NCBI GenBank assembly: GCA_900547855.1
Contig: URIK01000010.1
Span: 1 to 24,982 of the forward strand
Length of the DNA: 24,982 bases
Direction of reading: 5' to 3'
DNA from: an uncultured Collinsella sp.
GTDB taxonomy: Bacteria; Actinomycetota; Coriobacteriia; Coriobacteriales; Coriobacteriaceae
Shown: positions 16,893 through 24,935 of the stretch, piece after piece
How the letters are laid out: each line of letters begins with the position of its first letter
Position numbering within the stretch: position 1 is the first letter of the stretch
Position numbers and translations under genes: made by a program
The notes under the pieces: model-generated
What the model saw: the letters and a program-made list of their open reading frames with translations, nothing else
What the model was told of the DNA's origin: nothing
Database searches by the model: none

Positions 16893-19343
16893 ATGCTGCA
16901 AAAAATCCAACGCTTTGGCGGGGCAATGTTCGCTCCCGCCATGCTGTTTTCTATATCGGGCCTCATGGTCGGCGTCTCCGCTCTCGCAACGACTGCGGAC
17001 ATCGTCGGCGATCTAGCCGTATACGGAACCCCTTGGTACGTTTTTTGGGCCATCATCCAGCGCGGCTCATGGACGGTCTTTAAGCGCCTCCCGCTCCTTT
17101 TTGCCGTAGCGCTGCCTATCGGCCTTGCCCAAAAGCAACCGGCACGCTGCTGCCTCGAGGCACTCGTGGCCTATTTTGCCTATTGCTTCTTTTTGAGCGA
17201 GATCATTAAGCTGAGCGGAGACAACCTTGGGCTTAAGTACCCGTCATCTTTGACCCCCGCCAACGGTATCACCGTCATCGACGGCATCAAGACGCTCGAC
17301 ACCGGCATTATCGGCCCGCTGGTGGTATCGGCAACCGTCGTCGCCATCCATGACCGCTTCTACGATGCCAAGGTTCCCGATTGGCTCGGCACCTTCTCGG
17401 GCTCCTCGCTGGTCTACCTCATCAGCTTTTTTGCCGTGTTTGCCCTTGCCGCTATCTCGGCCGCCATCGTGCCCTCCGTATACGCAATGACCGAAACGCT
17501 GCGCCATGCACTTACGAGCGTCGGCCCCTTTGGCGTGGGCATCTTTGTGCTTTTGGAGCGAGCGCTCGAGCCCATGGGGCTGCACCACCTGCTCTACATG
17601 CCGATCTACTACGACAACCTGGTCATTAACGACGGCATCTACGCCACGTGGAGCAGCTTGCTCCCCATCCTCTCCCATAGCACGCGCCCCCTTAATGAAC
17701 TTGCGCCGTGGGCCGGTTTTACCGCCACCGGCTGGGTCAAGCTCTTTGGCCTTCCCGCCATCGCAGCCGCGTTCTACTCCACCGCAAAACCAGAGCGCCG
17801 CGCCGGCCTCAGGGTCATCCTTGTTCCCGCCATCATCGCCTCGGTGGTTTGCGGCGTTACCGAGCCACTCGAGTTTCTCTTTATGTTCACCCACCCCGGG
17901 CTCTTTTTTCTCTACGCCGTCTTATCGTCTTGCCTTGCCACAACCATGAATCTCTTTGGCGTCGTCGGCATCTTCTCGGGCGGCCTCATGGAGATGGCAG
18001 CCTTCAACTTTATTCCGCTCATGCGCATGCATGCCGGTGCCTATCTTTTGGCGCTCGGTATCGGCCTTGCCTTTAGCCTCATCTTTTTTGTGAGTTTTCG
18101 AGCACTCATCTTGATCTATGACCTTAAGACGCCGGGCCGCGAGGATCATGTCGCCAATCGCGCGGCAATCGATCATTTAACGGGAAGCGGCTTTGCCAAA
18201 GAGCAATCTCCCAATGACGAGGTCAATAGTCAATCCGGTCAAGATCACGTCCTCGCTGAGCGGGTAATTCAGCTTTTAGGTGGCGTTAGCAATATTGCGG
18301 GCGCAACCAACTGCGCCACGCGCCTGCGCGTCGAGGTCGCAGACCCTTCCATCGTTGCAGATAACGCGTCGTTTGTCGCGGCGGGCGCCAAAGGCCTCAT
18401 CATTACGGGCAAGACCGCCCAGGTGGTCATCGGCATCTCCGTTCCCCGCGTTAAAGAGCATTTTGACCAGATCATGGGCCTCGAGCCGGGATTTGTGCCC
18501 ACCGCCTCGGCCTCCCCCGTCGCCAGCCCAACCCACAAGCACGGCGATATCTGCTTCTTCGACATTGACGGCACGCTCGCGTGGCAAGACCCTCGAGTGG
18601 CACAAGAGCTTCCCGAGAGCGAGCGAGACCTGTCCCCCTATCCCAACGAGGCGGTCTCGCAGGCCATCCGCGATTTCGTTGCAAATGGCAACATGGCCTT
18701 TATCTGCACAGGGCGCACACTGAGCTGCATCCATCCAAAGCTGCTCGAGCTGCCCTGGGCCGGCATCGTCTGCCTCGCGGGTGGCTATGTCGAACTTGAG
18801 GGACACGTGATTCGCGATTTAGCGATGACGCCCGGCATGCTGCAGCGCCTTGCCCCCTATCTTGAGCAGTCGGGCGAGGTCATCCGCTTTGAGGGCCTCA
18901 ACGGTGTCGTGCGCATGAGTGCCGATGCCCCCGATGCCCCCGGATACGCGCGCACCCTGGGCGACGCAGTCACGCAGCTGCAACATTACAGTGCCTACAA
19001 GATCTTGATGTCTACATCGCTCGCCAGCCGCATCGCTCAAGATAAGGCACTTGAGCCGCTGCTGTGCTTTAACGAGCTCGAACTCGAGGTAACCGAAATC
19101 TCGCCCCGCGAATGCACGAAGCGCGGGGGCATCCAGTCTGTACTCGACGCCCTCGATCCCCACCACGGAACCGTATACGGCATCGGCGACGCCAGCAATG
19201 ACGTCTCGCTGATGAACGCCGTCGATGTCGGTATCGCCATGGGCAATGCGCCGGACTATCTCAAAAAGCGTGCCGACTACATCACCGACTCGGTCGACAA
19301 AGATGGCGTCGTCAAGGCGCTCGAGCACTTTAGGCTTATATAA
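16893..19343 (+). CDS. PTS alpha-glucoside-type EIIC-EIIB fused to a HAD phosphatase (816 residues)
   Basis: Three modules share one frame. Residues 1-395 are a membrane EIIC of the MalP/GlvC/AglA maltose-alpha-glucoside type (QRFGGAMFAPAMLFSISGL, IKTLDTGIIG, LERALEPMGLHHLLY, TEPLEFLFMF). Residues 440-515 are an EIIB whose phosphorylated cysteine is C474 (GATNCATRLR). Residues 550-816 are a Cof-type HAD hydrolase with D557/D559 (DIDGT), T606-G-R, K743 and GDASND (765-770). EII proteins import a sugar while phosphorylating it; Cof-type HADs mostly dephosphorylate sugar phosphates. No EIIA is present, so one must act in trans. GGAAGG lies 6 nt before the ATG. The fusion suggests import followed by immediate dephosphorylation. 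Each domain is clear; the joint function and the sugar are inferred. Confidence 0.93.
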   Translation: MLQKIQRFGGAMFAPAMLFSISGLMVGVSALATTADIVGDLAVYGTPWYVFWAIIQRGSWTVFKRLPLLFAVALPIGLAQKQPARCCLEALVAYFAYCFFLSEIIKLSGDNLGLKYPSSLTPANGITVIDGIKTLDTGIIGPLVVSATVVAIHDRFYDAKVPDWLGTFSGSSLVYLISFFAVFALAAISAAIVPSVYAMTETLRHALTSVGPFGVGIFVLLERALEPMGLHHLLYMPIYYDNLVINDGIYATWSSLLPILSHSTRPLNELAPWAGFTATGWVKLFGLPAIAAAFYSTAKPERRAGLRVILVPAIIASVVCGVTEPLEFLFMFTHPGLFFLYAVLSSCLATTMNLFGVVGIFSGGLMEMAAFNFIPLMRMHAGAYLLALGIGLAFSLIFFVSFRALILIYDLKTPGREDHVANRAAIDHLTGSGFAKEQSPNDEVNSQSGQDHVLAERVIQLLGGVSNIAGATNCATRLRVEVADPSIVADNASFVAAGAKGLIITGKTAQVVIGISVPRVKEHFDQIMGLEPGFVPTASASPVASPTHKHGDICFFDIDGTLAWQDPRVAQELPESERDLSPYPNEAVSQAIRDFVANGNMAFICTGRTLSCIHPKLLELPWAGIVCLAGGYVELEGHVIRDLAMTPGMLQRLAPYLEQSGEVIRFEGLNGVVRMSADAPDAPGYARTLGDAVTQLQHYSAYKILMSTSLASRIAQDKALEPLLCFNELELEVTEISPRECTKRGGIQSVLDALDPHHGTVYGIGDASNDVSLMNAVDVGIAMGNAPDYLKKRADYITDSVDKDGVVKALEHFRLI

Positions 19344-19456
19344 GCAGGCGGCACGCGCACGCGTCCCGTTTCCCCAAATCGCCAAAACAGACGCGCCGGC
19401 AACTCCAATGTGGCAATATGGTATCTGCACACCGCAACGATGCAACCTAAGAAAGA

Positions 19457-20482
19457 ATGCGAGAGCCTGTGTCCAGTCCGTTTACCAGCTTTTTAGCCCA
19501 GCACTTTGACCAGATCAACGACTATCTGGCCACGTTCTTTGACGGACAGGCGACCTCTGCCGATATCGAGCGCTACCTGTACGCGCCGCTCTCGGCTTTT
19601 ACGGCCAACGCCGGCAAGCGCCACCGCCCGCTTATCTGTATGCTCGCCGCAACCGCAGTGGGCGGCAGCTTTGAGAGCGCCCGCAGCGCCGCGGCAGCTA
19701 TCGAGCATTTCCAGTCGGGCGCGCTCATCCACGACGATATCGCCGACAACGGACAGCTGCGCCGCGGCAAGCCCTGCATGCACCTCACCGAGGGCACGGG
19801 CCTTGCCATCAATTGTGGCGACCTGGCGCTCACCATGGTCACCAAGACGGTTCTCGACGACCCCACGCTGGAGTCCGACGTGAAGCTGCGCGTGCTCCAC
19901 GAGCTTACCGAGATGATCGTCCGCACCATCGAGGGTCAAGCGCTCGATCTGGGTTGGGTTCGTGACGCACGCTTCGACATCTCGGTCGACGATTACCTGG
20001 ACATGGCGACGCACAAGACCGCGTTTTACAGCGGAGCCACGCCGCTTGCCGCTGGAGCCATTATCGGCGGCGGCAGCGAGGAGCAAATCGAAGCGCTGCG
20101 CGCCTTTGGTCTGCACACGGGCCTTGCCTTTCAGATTCAGGACGATCTGCTCAACTTGATCGGCACCAAAGAGGCCGCCAACAAGGACTTCCGCACCGAT
20201 ATCACCGAGGGCAAGCGCACCCTCGTCGCCGTGCACGCCCTGTCAGACGAGCGTTATCACGACGAGGTCGAGGCAATCCTTTCCTCGGGCACCGAGGACC
20301 CCGCGCAACTTGCACGCGCCGTGGAGATCTTCCAGGAGACCGGCTCCATCGATTACGCCCACACTTACGCGCTCAACCTGACCGCCAAGGCGAAAGCGGC
20401 CATCGAGAACGTTGAGCTTGATCCGCACGCACGCGAGCTGTTCCTCTCCATGGCAGATTTCTTTGTGGAGCGCCTTAACTAG
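19457..20482 (+). CDS. Polyprenyl diphosphate synthase
   Basis: This 341-residue trans-isoprenyl diphosphate synthase joins isopentenyl diphosphate to allylic diphosphates to build linear isoprenoids, for example the side chain of quinones. The first Asp-rich motif is DDIAD (D93, D94, D97, followed by RRGKP). The second is QIQDDLLN (D229, D230), where Asn replaces the usual last Asp; this variation occurs in the family. KRHRPL near residue 55 binds isopentenyl diphosphate. The start is uncertain: ATG at 19457 has little space after AAGAAAG, and GTG at 19469 is possible. It lies 114 nt after the PTS fusion gene and is unlikely to be related to it. Chain length cannot be read reliably. Confidence 0.88.
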   Translation: MREPVSSPFTSFLAQHFDQINDYLATFFDGQATSADIERYLYAPLSAFTANAGKRHRPLICMLAATAVGGSFESARSAAAAIEHFQSGALIHDDIADNGQLRRGKPCMHLTEGTGLAINCGDLALTMVTKTVLDDPTLESDVKLRVLHELTEMIVRTIEGQALDLGWVRDARFDISVDDYLDMATHKTAFYSGATPLAAGAIIGGGSEEQIEALRAFGLHTGLAFQIQDDLLNLIGTKEAANKDFRTDITEGKRTLVAVHALSDERYHDEVEAILSSGTEDPAQLARAVEIFQETGSIDYAHTYALNLTAKAKAAIENVELDPHARELFLSMADFFVERLN

Positions 20483-20620
20483 CGGGGGTAATAAAACCTG
20501 TCAGCAGCGTATTTGGGTACAACTTGCTACACTGTTGAGTGCATGTTTATGCATCCCTTTGCGTTGTCTATCCGACACACGCTCAAATAGTACGAATGGT
20601 ACGCCGAAAGGGGTTCGTTC

Positions 20621-21526
20621 ATGGAACCTATTACAACGGGCATGCAGGGAGCAGCCGTCGAGGACGTCCAGTCCCGCCTTCTGCAGCTCGGCTATACAAT
20701 CGATGACGCCGAGGTCGCCGACAAACGCTTTGGCGCCACCACCGAGCAGGCAGTTGGCACCTTTAGGCTCGACAGTGGCCTTGCCGCTGGCTGTGCCGTC
20801 GATATTCCCTGTTGGAGCGCCCTGGTCGATGCCTCGTATAAGCTGGGCGACCGCACGCTCTATCTGCGCATGCCCAATTTCCATGGCGCCGACGTTCAGG
20901 CCCTGCAGCGAGCGCTCAACGTTTTGGGCTTTGCCTGCGGTGAGGACGACGGCTATTTTGGCCCGCACACCGAGGCCGCTCTGCAGCAGTTCCAGGAAAA
21001 TGTTGGCCTGTTTGCCGATGGCATGGCGTTCCAGGATACCTGCGCCTATATCAACCGCTTGCATCACGTGTGGGAGGGCAAGCCCTCGGTTACCGAGGCC
21101 GAGTCGCGCATCGGTTTTGCCCGCGCCGCCAACGTGCTCGAGCGCTTCCAGATTGCCGTCATCGGTGAGGACCCCATCGCACGCAGCGTTGCATCGCGCA
21201 TGTGGAACATCGCCACGGCGACGACCGACAGCAGCGGCATGATGCTTTGCGACTCCGAGGTTCCGACCGACGTTGACCTGGTGCTCGAGATCGCAAGCGA
21301 CGAGCTGCCCGCCGACGCCGCTCCGCGCGCCACGATTGCCCTCGCCGAGTGCCACAACCTGGCCCAGCGCATCCGCACCGCCAATGTCGCCGCGCAGCAA
21401 AAGCCGGCACGCATCCGCATTGAGCTCACCGGCATGACACGCTACAACGGCACCTTCACTGCCAGCGACGCCCAGACGCTCGCGGTACGCCTGCTCGATG
21501 GCGTTTGCGATGCCCTCGCAGATTAG
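20621..21526 (+). CDS. Cytoplasmic protein with two peptidoglycan-binding repeats
   Basis: The 301-residue protein has two PG_binding_1-type repeats: residues 5-65 (GMQGAAVEDVQSRLLQLGY) and about 85-140 (GADVQALQRALNVLGF, GYFGPHTEAALQQFQ). A C-terminal region of about 140 residues does not carry recognisable zinc ligands or a known catalytic motif. There is no signal peptide or membrane helix. AAAGGGG lies 8 nt before the ATG. The layout, two N-terminal repeats without a signal, recalls CwlM of mycobacteria, an inactive amidase homologue that regulates MurA from inside the cell. The C-terminal part could be a decayed amidase_3 fold. This comparison is a guess from architecture. Confidence 0.8.
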   Translation: MEPITTGMQGAAVEDVQSRLLQLGYTIDDAEVADKRFGATTEQAVGTFRLDSGLAAGCAVDIPCWSALVDASYKLGDRTLYLRMPNFHGADVQALQRALNVLGFACGEDDGYFGPHTEAALQQFQENVGLFADGMAFQDTCAYINRLHHVWEGKPSVTEAESRIGFARAANVLERFQIAVIGEDPIARSVASRMWNIATATTDSSGMMLCDSEVPTDVDLVLEIASDELPADAAPRATIALAECHNLAQRIRTANVAAQQKPARIRIELTGMTRYNGTFTASDAQTLAVRLLDGVCDALAD

Positions 21527-21562
21527 GTAAACTAGACGAGTTGCTTTTGGCAACACCCATAC

Positions 21563-21637
21563 TGGGACGTAGTTCAACGGTAGAACTCCGGTTTTTGGTG
21601 CCGGCTGTTGGGGGTTCGAATCCCTCCGTCCCAGCCA
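21563..21637 (+). tRNA. tRNA-Gln (anticodon UUG)
   Basis: The 75-nt gene folds as a full cloverleaf: 7-bp acceptor stem TGGGACG / CGTCCCA, anticodon stem CCGGT / GCCGG with loop TTTTGGT (anticodon TTG), T-loop TTCGAAT, discriminator G and encoded CCA (21635-21637). A terminator follows. Confidence 0.96.
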
Positions 21638-21646
21638 AGGTAACTG

Positions 21647-21683
21647 AGCGCCCCGGGCTTTCATCAGCCCGGAGCGCTTTCTT
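21647..21683 (+). terminator. Terminator after tRNA-Gln
   Basis: A 13-position stem (21647-21659 / 21666-21678; one C-A mismatch) with loop TTCATC contains CCGGGCT / AGCCCGG and is followed by TTTCTT. It starts 10 nt after the tRNA. Confidence 0.85.
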
Positions 21684-21687
21684 GTGG

Positions 21688-21830
21688 GCAAGCGGAGGGA
21701 TTCGAACCCGCCAGGGTGCGGAGCTGAGGAAACGCGAAGCGTTTTCCAGCGCAGCACGCAAGGAGCGAAGCGACGCGGCGAAAGCGGGCGGCGTCAGCCG
21801 CACGCGGACATCCCGCTGGGGGCACCATTT
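21688..21830. other. tRNA-fragment-like, hairpin-rich sequence (possible tRNA-derived repeat)
   Basis: CGGAGGGATTCGAACCC (21693-21709) is the exact reverse complement of the tRNA-Gln T-arm region 21612-21628. The block ends in CTGGGGGCACCA (21816-21827), which looks like a tRNA 3' end. Between them lie short palindromes (GGAAACGCGAAGCGTTTTCC, GGCGGCGTCAGCCGC) and repeated GCGAAGCG words. No complete cloverleaf can be built on either strand and no gene is supported. Another T-arm-like copy, GGGATTCGAACCCC, lies at 21885-21898. Confidence 0.55.
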
Positions 21831-21838
21831 AAATCGAG

Positions 21839-21872
21839 AAGCCCGTTGCCCTCGCGGCGACGGGCTTTTTTC
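21839..21872 (+). terminator. Intrinsic terminator after the tRNA-like block
   Basis: A 12-bp stem (AAGCCCGTTGCC / GGCGACGGGCTT, one wobble) with loop CTCGC is followed by TTTTC. It follows the CCA-like end at 21827 at the spacing usual after a tRNA gene, supporting a decayed tRNA origin. Confidence 0.8.
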
Positions 21873-21933
21873 TTCCCCAACGCCGGGATTCGAACCCCGA
21901 GGGCATTAAATCACACTGTCGTCCAAGGGCCCG

Positions 21934-22150
21934 TGGGCAAAAAATAGCAAATATGAGTACTGTTACCATTTTAGTAACAGCGATTTCATGCCATCAGAAG
22001 GCGATTTAGACGCCAGGGGTCCTACGGCGGAAGAATTGCAAGCGTTTATCAGCTAAGTACTTGGACATATGTTGTGTAACACTGCATATTTTGCAAAAAG
22101 ATAATGCTACAGGACTTGTGACAGTACTCATATTTGACGTTTTTTGCCCA
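21934..22150. mobile_element. MITE-like element with 30-bp terminal inverted repeats
   Basis: The left end (21934-21963) and the reverse complement of the right end (22121-22150) match at 27 of 30 positions. Both begin TGGGCAAAAAA and end CAAATATGAGTACTGT, differing only in three bases between (TAG versus CGT). The 217-bp element is clearly AT-richer than its surroundings and has no coding capacity. A small inner hairpin CTGTTAC / GTAACAG lies at 21960-21980. I see no clear target-site duplication. It sits between the tRNA-like fragments and the glutamine synthetase terminator. Confidence 0.7.
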
Positions 22151-22210
22151 TAGCCCTTTATACCTAGGCAAATCGGCGGCAAAACGGGCTTCAAAGCGTC
22201 CTTCGCAAAC

Positions 22211-22242
22211 AAAAACCGGGGCCCGCATGATGCGGACCCCGG
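22211..22242 (-). terminator. Intrinsic terminator of the glutamine synthetase gene
   Basis: Stem CCGGGG-CCGCAT with its complement (22216-22242, one internal mismatch) has a 3-nt loop and is followed on the minus strand by TTTTTG. It lies 32 nt after the gene's stop. Confidence 0.92.
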
Positions 22243-22273
22243 CTCAATACCGTGACGATATGTCAGTTACGCC

Positions 22274-24361
22274 CTACACGTAGAACAGGATGTCGTCGTA
22301 GGTCGGGACCGGCCAGTAGTCGGCTGCCACGATCTCCTCCATGGCGTCCACGGCGGCACGCAGCGCATCCATAGCGGGAACGACCTCGTGCGCGTACACG
22401 TTGGCCTGCTCCTGGCCACCGAGGGCCTCAGCCTTCTGATGCACGGCGTCAAGCGCCTTGATGGAGTCGTTGATGGTGGTGATGCCGTTGCAGAGCTTAT
22501 TGAGCGTGTTCTGCTCGCACTGCATGGCGGCCTCGGCACCGGCGGCACGAATAGTCTCAAGGCCCTTAGCGACCTTGGTGGCATATGCGGTAATGACCGG
22601 GCGATAGGTACGACGCGCCTCGCGAACCATCGTGGTGGCCTCGATGTTCATGAGCTTGTTGTACTTCTCGAGCTTGCAGTCGTAGCGGCACTGAGCCTCG
22701 GCCTTGGTCAGGACACCCGTCTCCTCAAAGAGCGCGATGGCCTTTTCGGAAACAAAGGCGGGCAGGGCGTCGGCCGTGGTCTTGTTGTTGGCAAGGCCGC
22801 GCTTCTCGGCCTCGACGGGCCACTCGTCGGAGTAGCCATCGCCGGAAAAGAGGATGCGCTGGTGGTCGGTCAGGACCTTCTTGCAGTACTCGAGCGCAGC
22901 GTCCTGGAACTCATCCTCGGGCGTACCCTCAAGCGCGTCAGCGAAGGACTTGAGCGACTTGGCCACGGCGGCATCGAGCACCAGGTTGGAGTCGGAGACG
23001 TTCTGCTCGGAGCCGCAGGCACGGAACTCGAACTTGTTGCCGGTGAAGGCAAACGGGGAGGTGCGGTTGCGGTCGGTGTTGTCCTGCATCAGCTTGGGCA
23101 GAGTATCGGCGCCCAGGTCGAGCACGCCGCGCGTGGCATGGACGGAAGCCTTGCCATCGATGATCTTCTCGACGACCTCGGTAAGCTGGTCGCCCAGGAA
23201 GATGGACATAATCGCCGGAGGAGCCTCGTTGGCGCCCAGACGATGGTCGTTGCCGGCCGAGGCAACAGAGGCGCGCAGGAGTTCCTGATAGTTATCGACG
23301 GCCTCGATCACCGCGGTGAGGAAGACGATGAACTGCAGGTTGTCGAGCGGGGTGTCGCCCGGATCGAGCAGGTTCTCGGACTCGGTGCCAAGCGACCAGT
23401 TGTTGTGCTTGCCCGAACCATTGATGCCCTCAAAGGGCTTCTCGTGTAGCAGGCAGACCAAGTCGTGGCGGGAGGCGATGAGCTTCATCTTCTCCATCAT
23501 GACCAGATTCTGGTCGATGGCCTCGTTGACCTCGCCATAGACAGGGGCGAGCTCATGCTGGCAGGGAGCAACCTCGTTGTGCTTGGTCTTGGCGGGAATG
23601 CCAAGCGCCCACAGCTCATCGTCCAGATCCTTCATATAAGCCGAGACGGTGGGGCGGATAGCGCCAAAGTAGTGCTCCTCGAGCTCCTGGCCCTTGCAGG
23701 GAGCAGCACCAAAGAGAGTGCGGCCGGTGATGACCAGGTCCTTGCGCTTGCGGTAGGCGTCCTTCTTGATCAGGAAGTACTCCTGCTCGTCGCCCACGGA
23801 AGGAACGACCTTCTTGGGGGTCTTACCGAACAGCGCCAAAACGCGCTTAGACTCACGCGAGAGCGCGGTCATGGAACGCAGCAGCGGGGTCTTCTTGTCC
23901 AGGGCCTCGCCCGTGTAGGAGCAGAAAGCCGTGGGGATGCACAGGACATCGTCCTTGATAAAGGCGGGGCTAGTGGGGTCCCAAGCGGTGTAGCCACGGG
24001 CCTCGAAGGTAGCACGCAGGCCGCCGTTGGGGAAGCTCGAGGCATCGGGCTCGCCCTGGATGAGGTTCTTGCCCGTAAACTTGGTAATGGCGGTGCCGTC
24101 GTGGTTGGGCTCCAGGAAGCTGTCGTGCTTCTCGGAAGTAATGCCCGAAAGCGGCTGGAACCAGTGCGCATAGTGCGTCGCGCCCTTGGAGATGGCCCAG
24201 ACCTTCATGGCATGGGCAACGGCGTTGGCCACATCCAGGTCGAGCGGCTCACCGCCCTCGAGGGTTGCAGCAAGGCGCTTCCAAATGTCCTTGGGGAGGT
24301 AGTCCTTCATGACTTCCTCAGAGAACACCATGGTCCCGAAGCGGTCAGTAAGTTCGGCCAT
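22274..24361 (-). CDS. glnN: Type III glutamine synthetase (GSIII)
   Basis: Glutamine synthetase makes glutamine from glutamate, ammonia and ATP and is the main entry of ammonium at low supply. The 695-residue length is that of the GSIII (GlnN) class, not of GSI (about 450). Class features include FSEEVMKDYLPKDIWKRL near the start, AHWFQPLSGITSEKHDSF, the metal-ligand region VGDEQEYFLI, EVAPCQHELAPVYGE, the substrate segment NGSGKHNNWSL, and NRTSPFAFTGNKFEFRACGS. I chose the ATG at 24361 (MAELTDRFG) with AAGGGAG about 8 nt upstream; a further in-frame ATG 21 codons earlier adds a poorly conserved leader. It is monocistronic with its own terminator. GlnR-box-like sites lie about 80-115 nt upstream. 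Confidence 0.95.
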   Translation of the reverse strand: MAELTDRFGTMVFSEEVMKDYLPKDIWKRLAATLEGGEPLDLDVANAVAHAMKVWAISKGATHYAHWFQPLSGITSEKHDSFLEPNHDGTAITKFTGKNLIQGEPDASSFPNGGLRATFEARGYTAWDPTSPAFIKDDVLCIPTAFCSYTGEALDKKTPLLRSMTALSRESKRVLALFGKTPKKVVPSVGDEQEYFLIKKDAYRKRKDLVITGRTLFGAAPCKGQELEEHYFGAIRPTVSAYMKDLDDELWALGIPAKTKHNEVAPCQHELAPVYGEVNEAIDQNLVMMEKMKLIASRHDLVCLLHEKPFEGINGSGKHNNWSLGTESENLLDPGDTPLDNLQFIVFLTAVIEAVDNYQELLRASVASAGNDHRLGANEAPPAIMSIFLGDQLTEVVEKIIDGKASVHATRGVLDLGADTLPKLMQDNTDRNRTSPFAFTGNKFEFRACGSEQNVSDSNLVLDAAVAKSLKSFADALEGTPEDEFQDAALEYCKKVLTDHQRILFSGDGYSDEWPVEAEKRGLANNKTTADALPAFVSEKAIALFEETGVLTKAEAQCRYDCKLEKYNKLMNIEATTMVREARRTYRPVITAYATKVAKGLETIRAAGAEAAMQCEQNTLNKLCNGITTINDSIKALDAVHQKAEALGGQEQANVYAHEVVPAMDALRAAVDAMEEIVAADYWPVPTYDDILFYV

Positions 24362-24440
24362 ACGGAACTCCCTTCGTATCGGCACCGCGTGAGAAGCGGT
24401 GTTGATTACTAACGAACGAGTCATAGCTTAGACTCGCCGT

Positions 24441-24478
24441 GTTTCCGCGACATTACCGTTATGTTGCTGTCGCGAAAC
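24441..24478 (-). promoter_or_regulatory. Inverted pair of GlnR-box-like sites upstream of glutamine synthetase
   Basis: On the minus strand 24456-24441 reads GTAATGTCGCGGAAAC, which fits the actinomycete GlnR pattern GTnAC-n6-GAAAC except for one base. On the plus strand 24463-24478 reads GTTGCTGTCGCGAAAC, a weaker match in the opposite direction. Together they form a dyad (GTTTC-GCGACA / TGTCGCGAAAC). The gap 24362-24787 otherwise holds a perfect 8-bp dyad ACTGGTAT / ATACCAGT (24598-24605, 24616-24623) and no gene or recognised riboswitch. Confidence 0.5.
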
Positions 24479-24787
24479 CAATCAATGAGGTTACCCTATC
24501 GAGGCGGCGTTGCCACCCTCAACAGCCAATCAACTGCATAAATTGCAGACCTCTCCCCATGGTTTAAGGGTAGTCAATTTGGGATTGAGCTCTATTAACT
24601 GGTATTTTGCATCAGATACCAGTCTTTATAGTCCGTGCCTAGATTAGCCGCTCTGTTATAGAGAAAGCCGATAGCAAGGCATCTTTGATTGGTATCCCCG
24701 AATAACGAGTGAAACTCCACCGTGACACAGTGGTGCTGTAGAATCCTTACAACACATCACACTATTACGTATCTAGAGGAGCACGAT

Positions 24788-24935
24788 ATGCGCGTCGACG
24801 AGGTTTTTAAGCAGGCAGCATCCCAGGGTACCGCGCCCGTTTCGTTTGAGATGTTCCCGCCCAAGGGCGAGCTCACCCTCGACACGGCTCGCGAAGTGGC
24901 AGGCAATCTGTGCAAGCTTTCGCCGAGCTTTGTCT
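24788..24935 (+). CDS. metF: Methylenetetrahydrofolate reductase, N-terminal part (cut off by adapter)
   Basis: MetF reduces 5,10-methylene-THF to 5-methyl-THF for methionine synthesis, using FAD. Only about 49 codons are genuine: the start MRVDEVFKQAASQ, the family motif VSFEMFPPKGE (first beta strand of the barrel) and CKLSPSFVSV. In real MetF the last segment continues TYGAGGS; here the frame instead runs into Nextera adapter from 24936. AGAGGAG lies 6 nt before the ATG. A TAGAAT (24739-24744) is a possible -10 box. The identification rests on a short stretch but the motif is characteristic. Confidence 0.85.

Noticed and set aside
21688..21830. Functional tRNA gene on either strand
   Set aside because: T-arm and CCA-like ends are present, but no matching 5' acceptor strand, D-arm or anticodon arm can be assembled.
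21505..21947. Plus-strand open frames running through tRNA-Gln and the tRNA-like block
   Set aside because: They read through a tRNA, two terminators and T-arm fragments. Arg-rich 'GIRTR/GFEPR' peptides are typical false products of such sequence.
24362..24787. Riboswitch (glutamine or SAM type) before glutamine synthetase or metF
   Set aside because: I looked for the conserved cores of glnA-type and S-box riboswitches and found none; only short dyads are visible.
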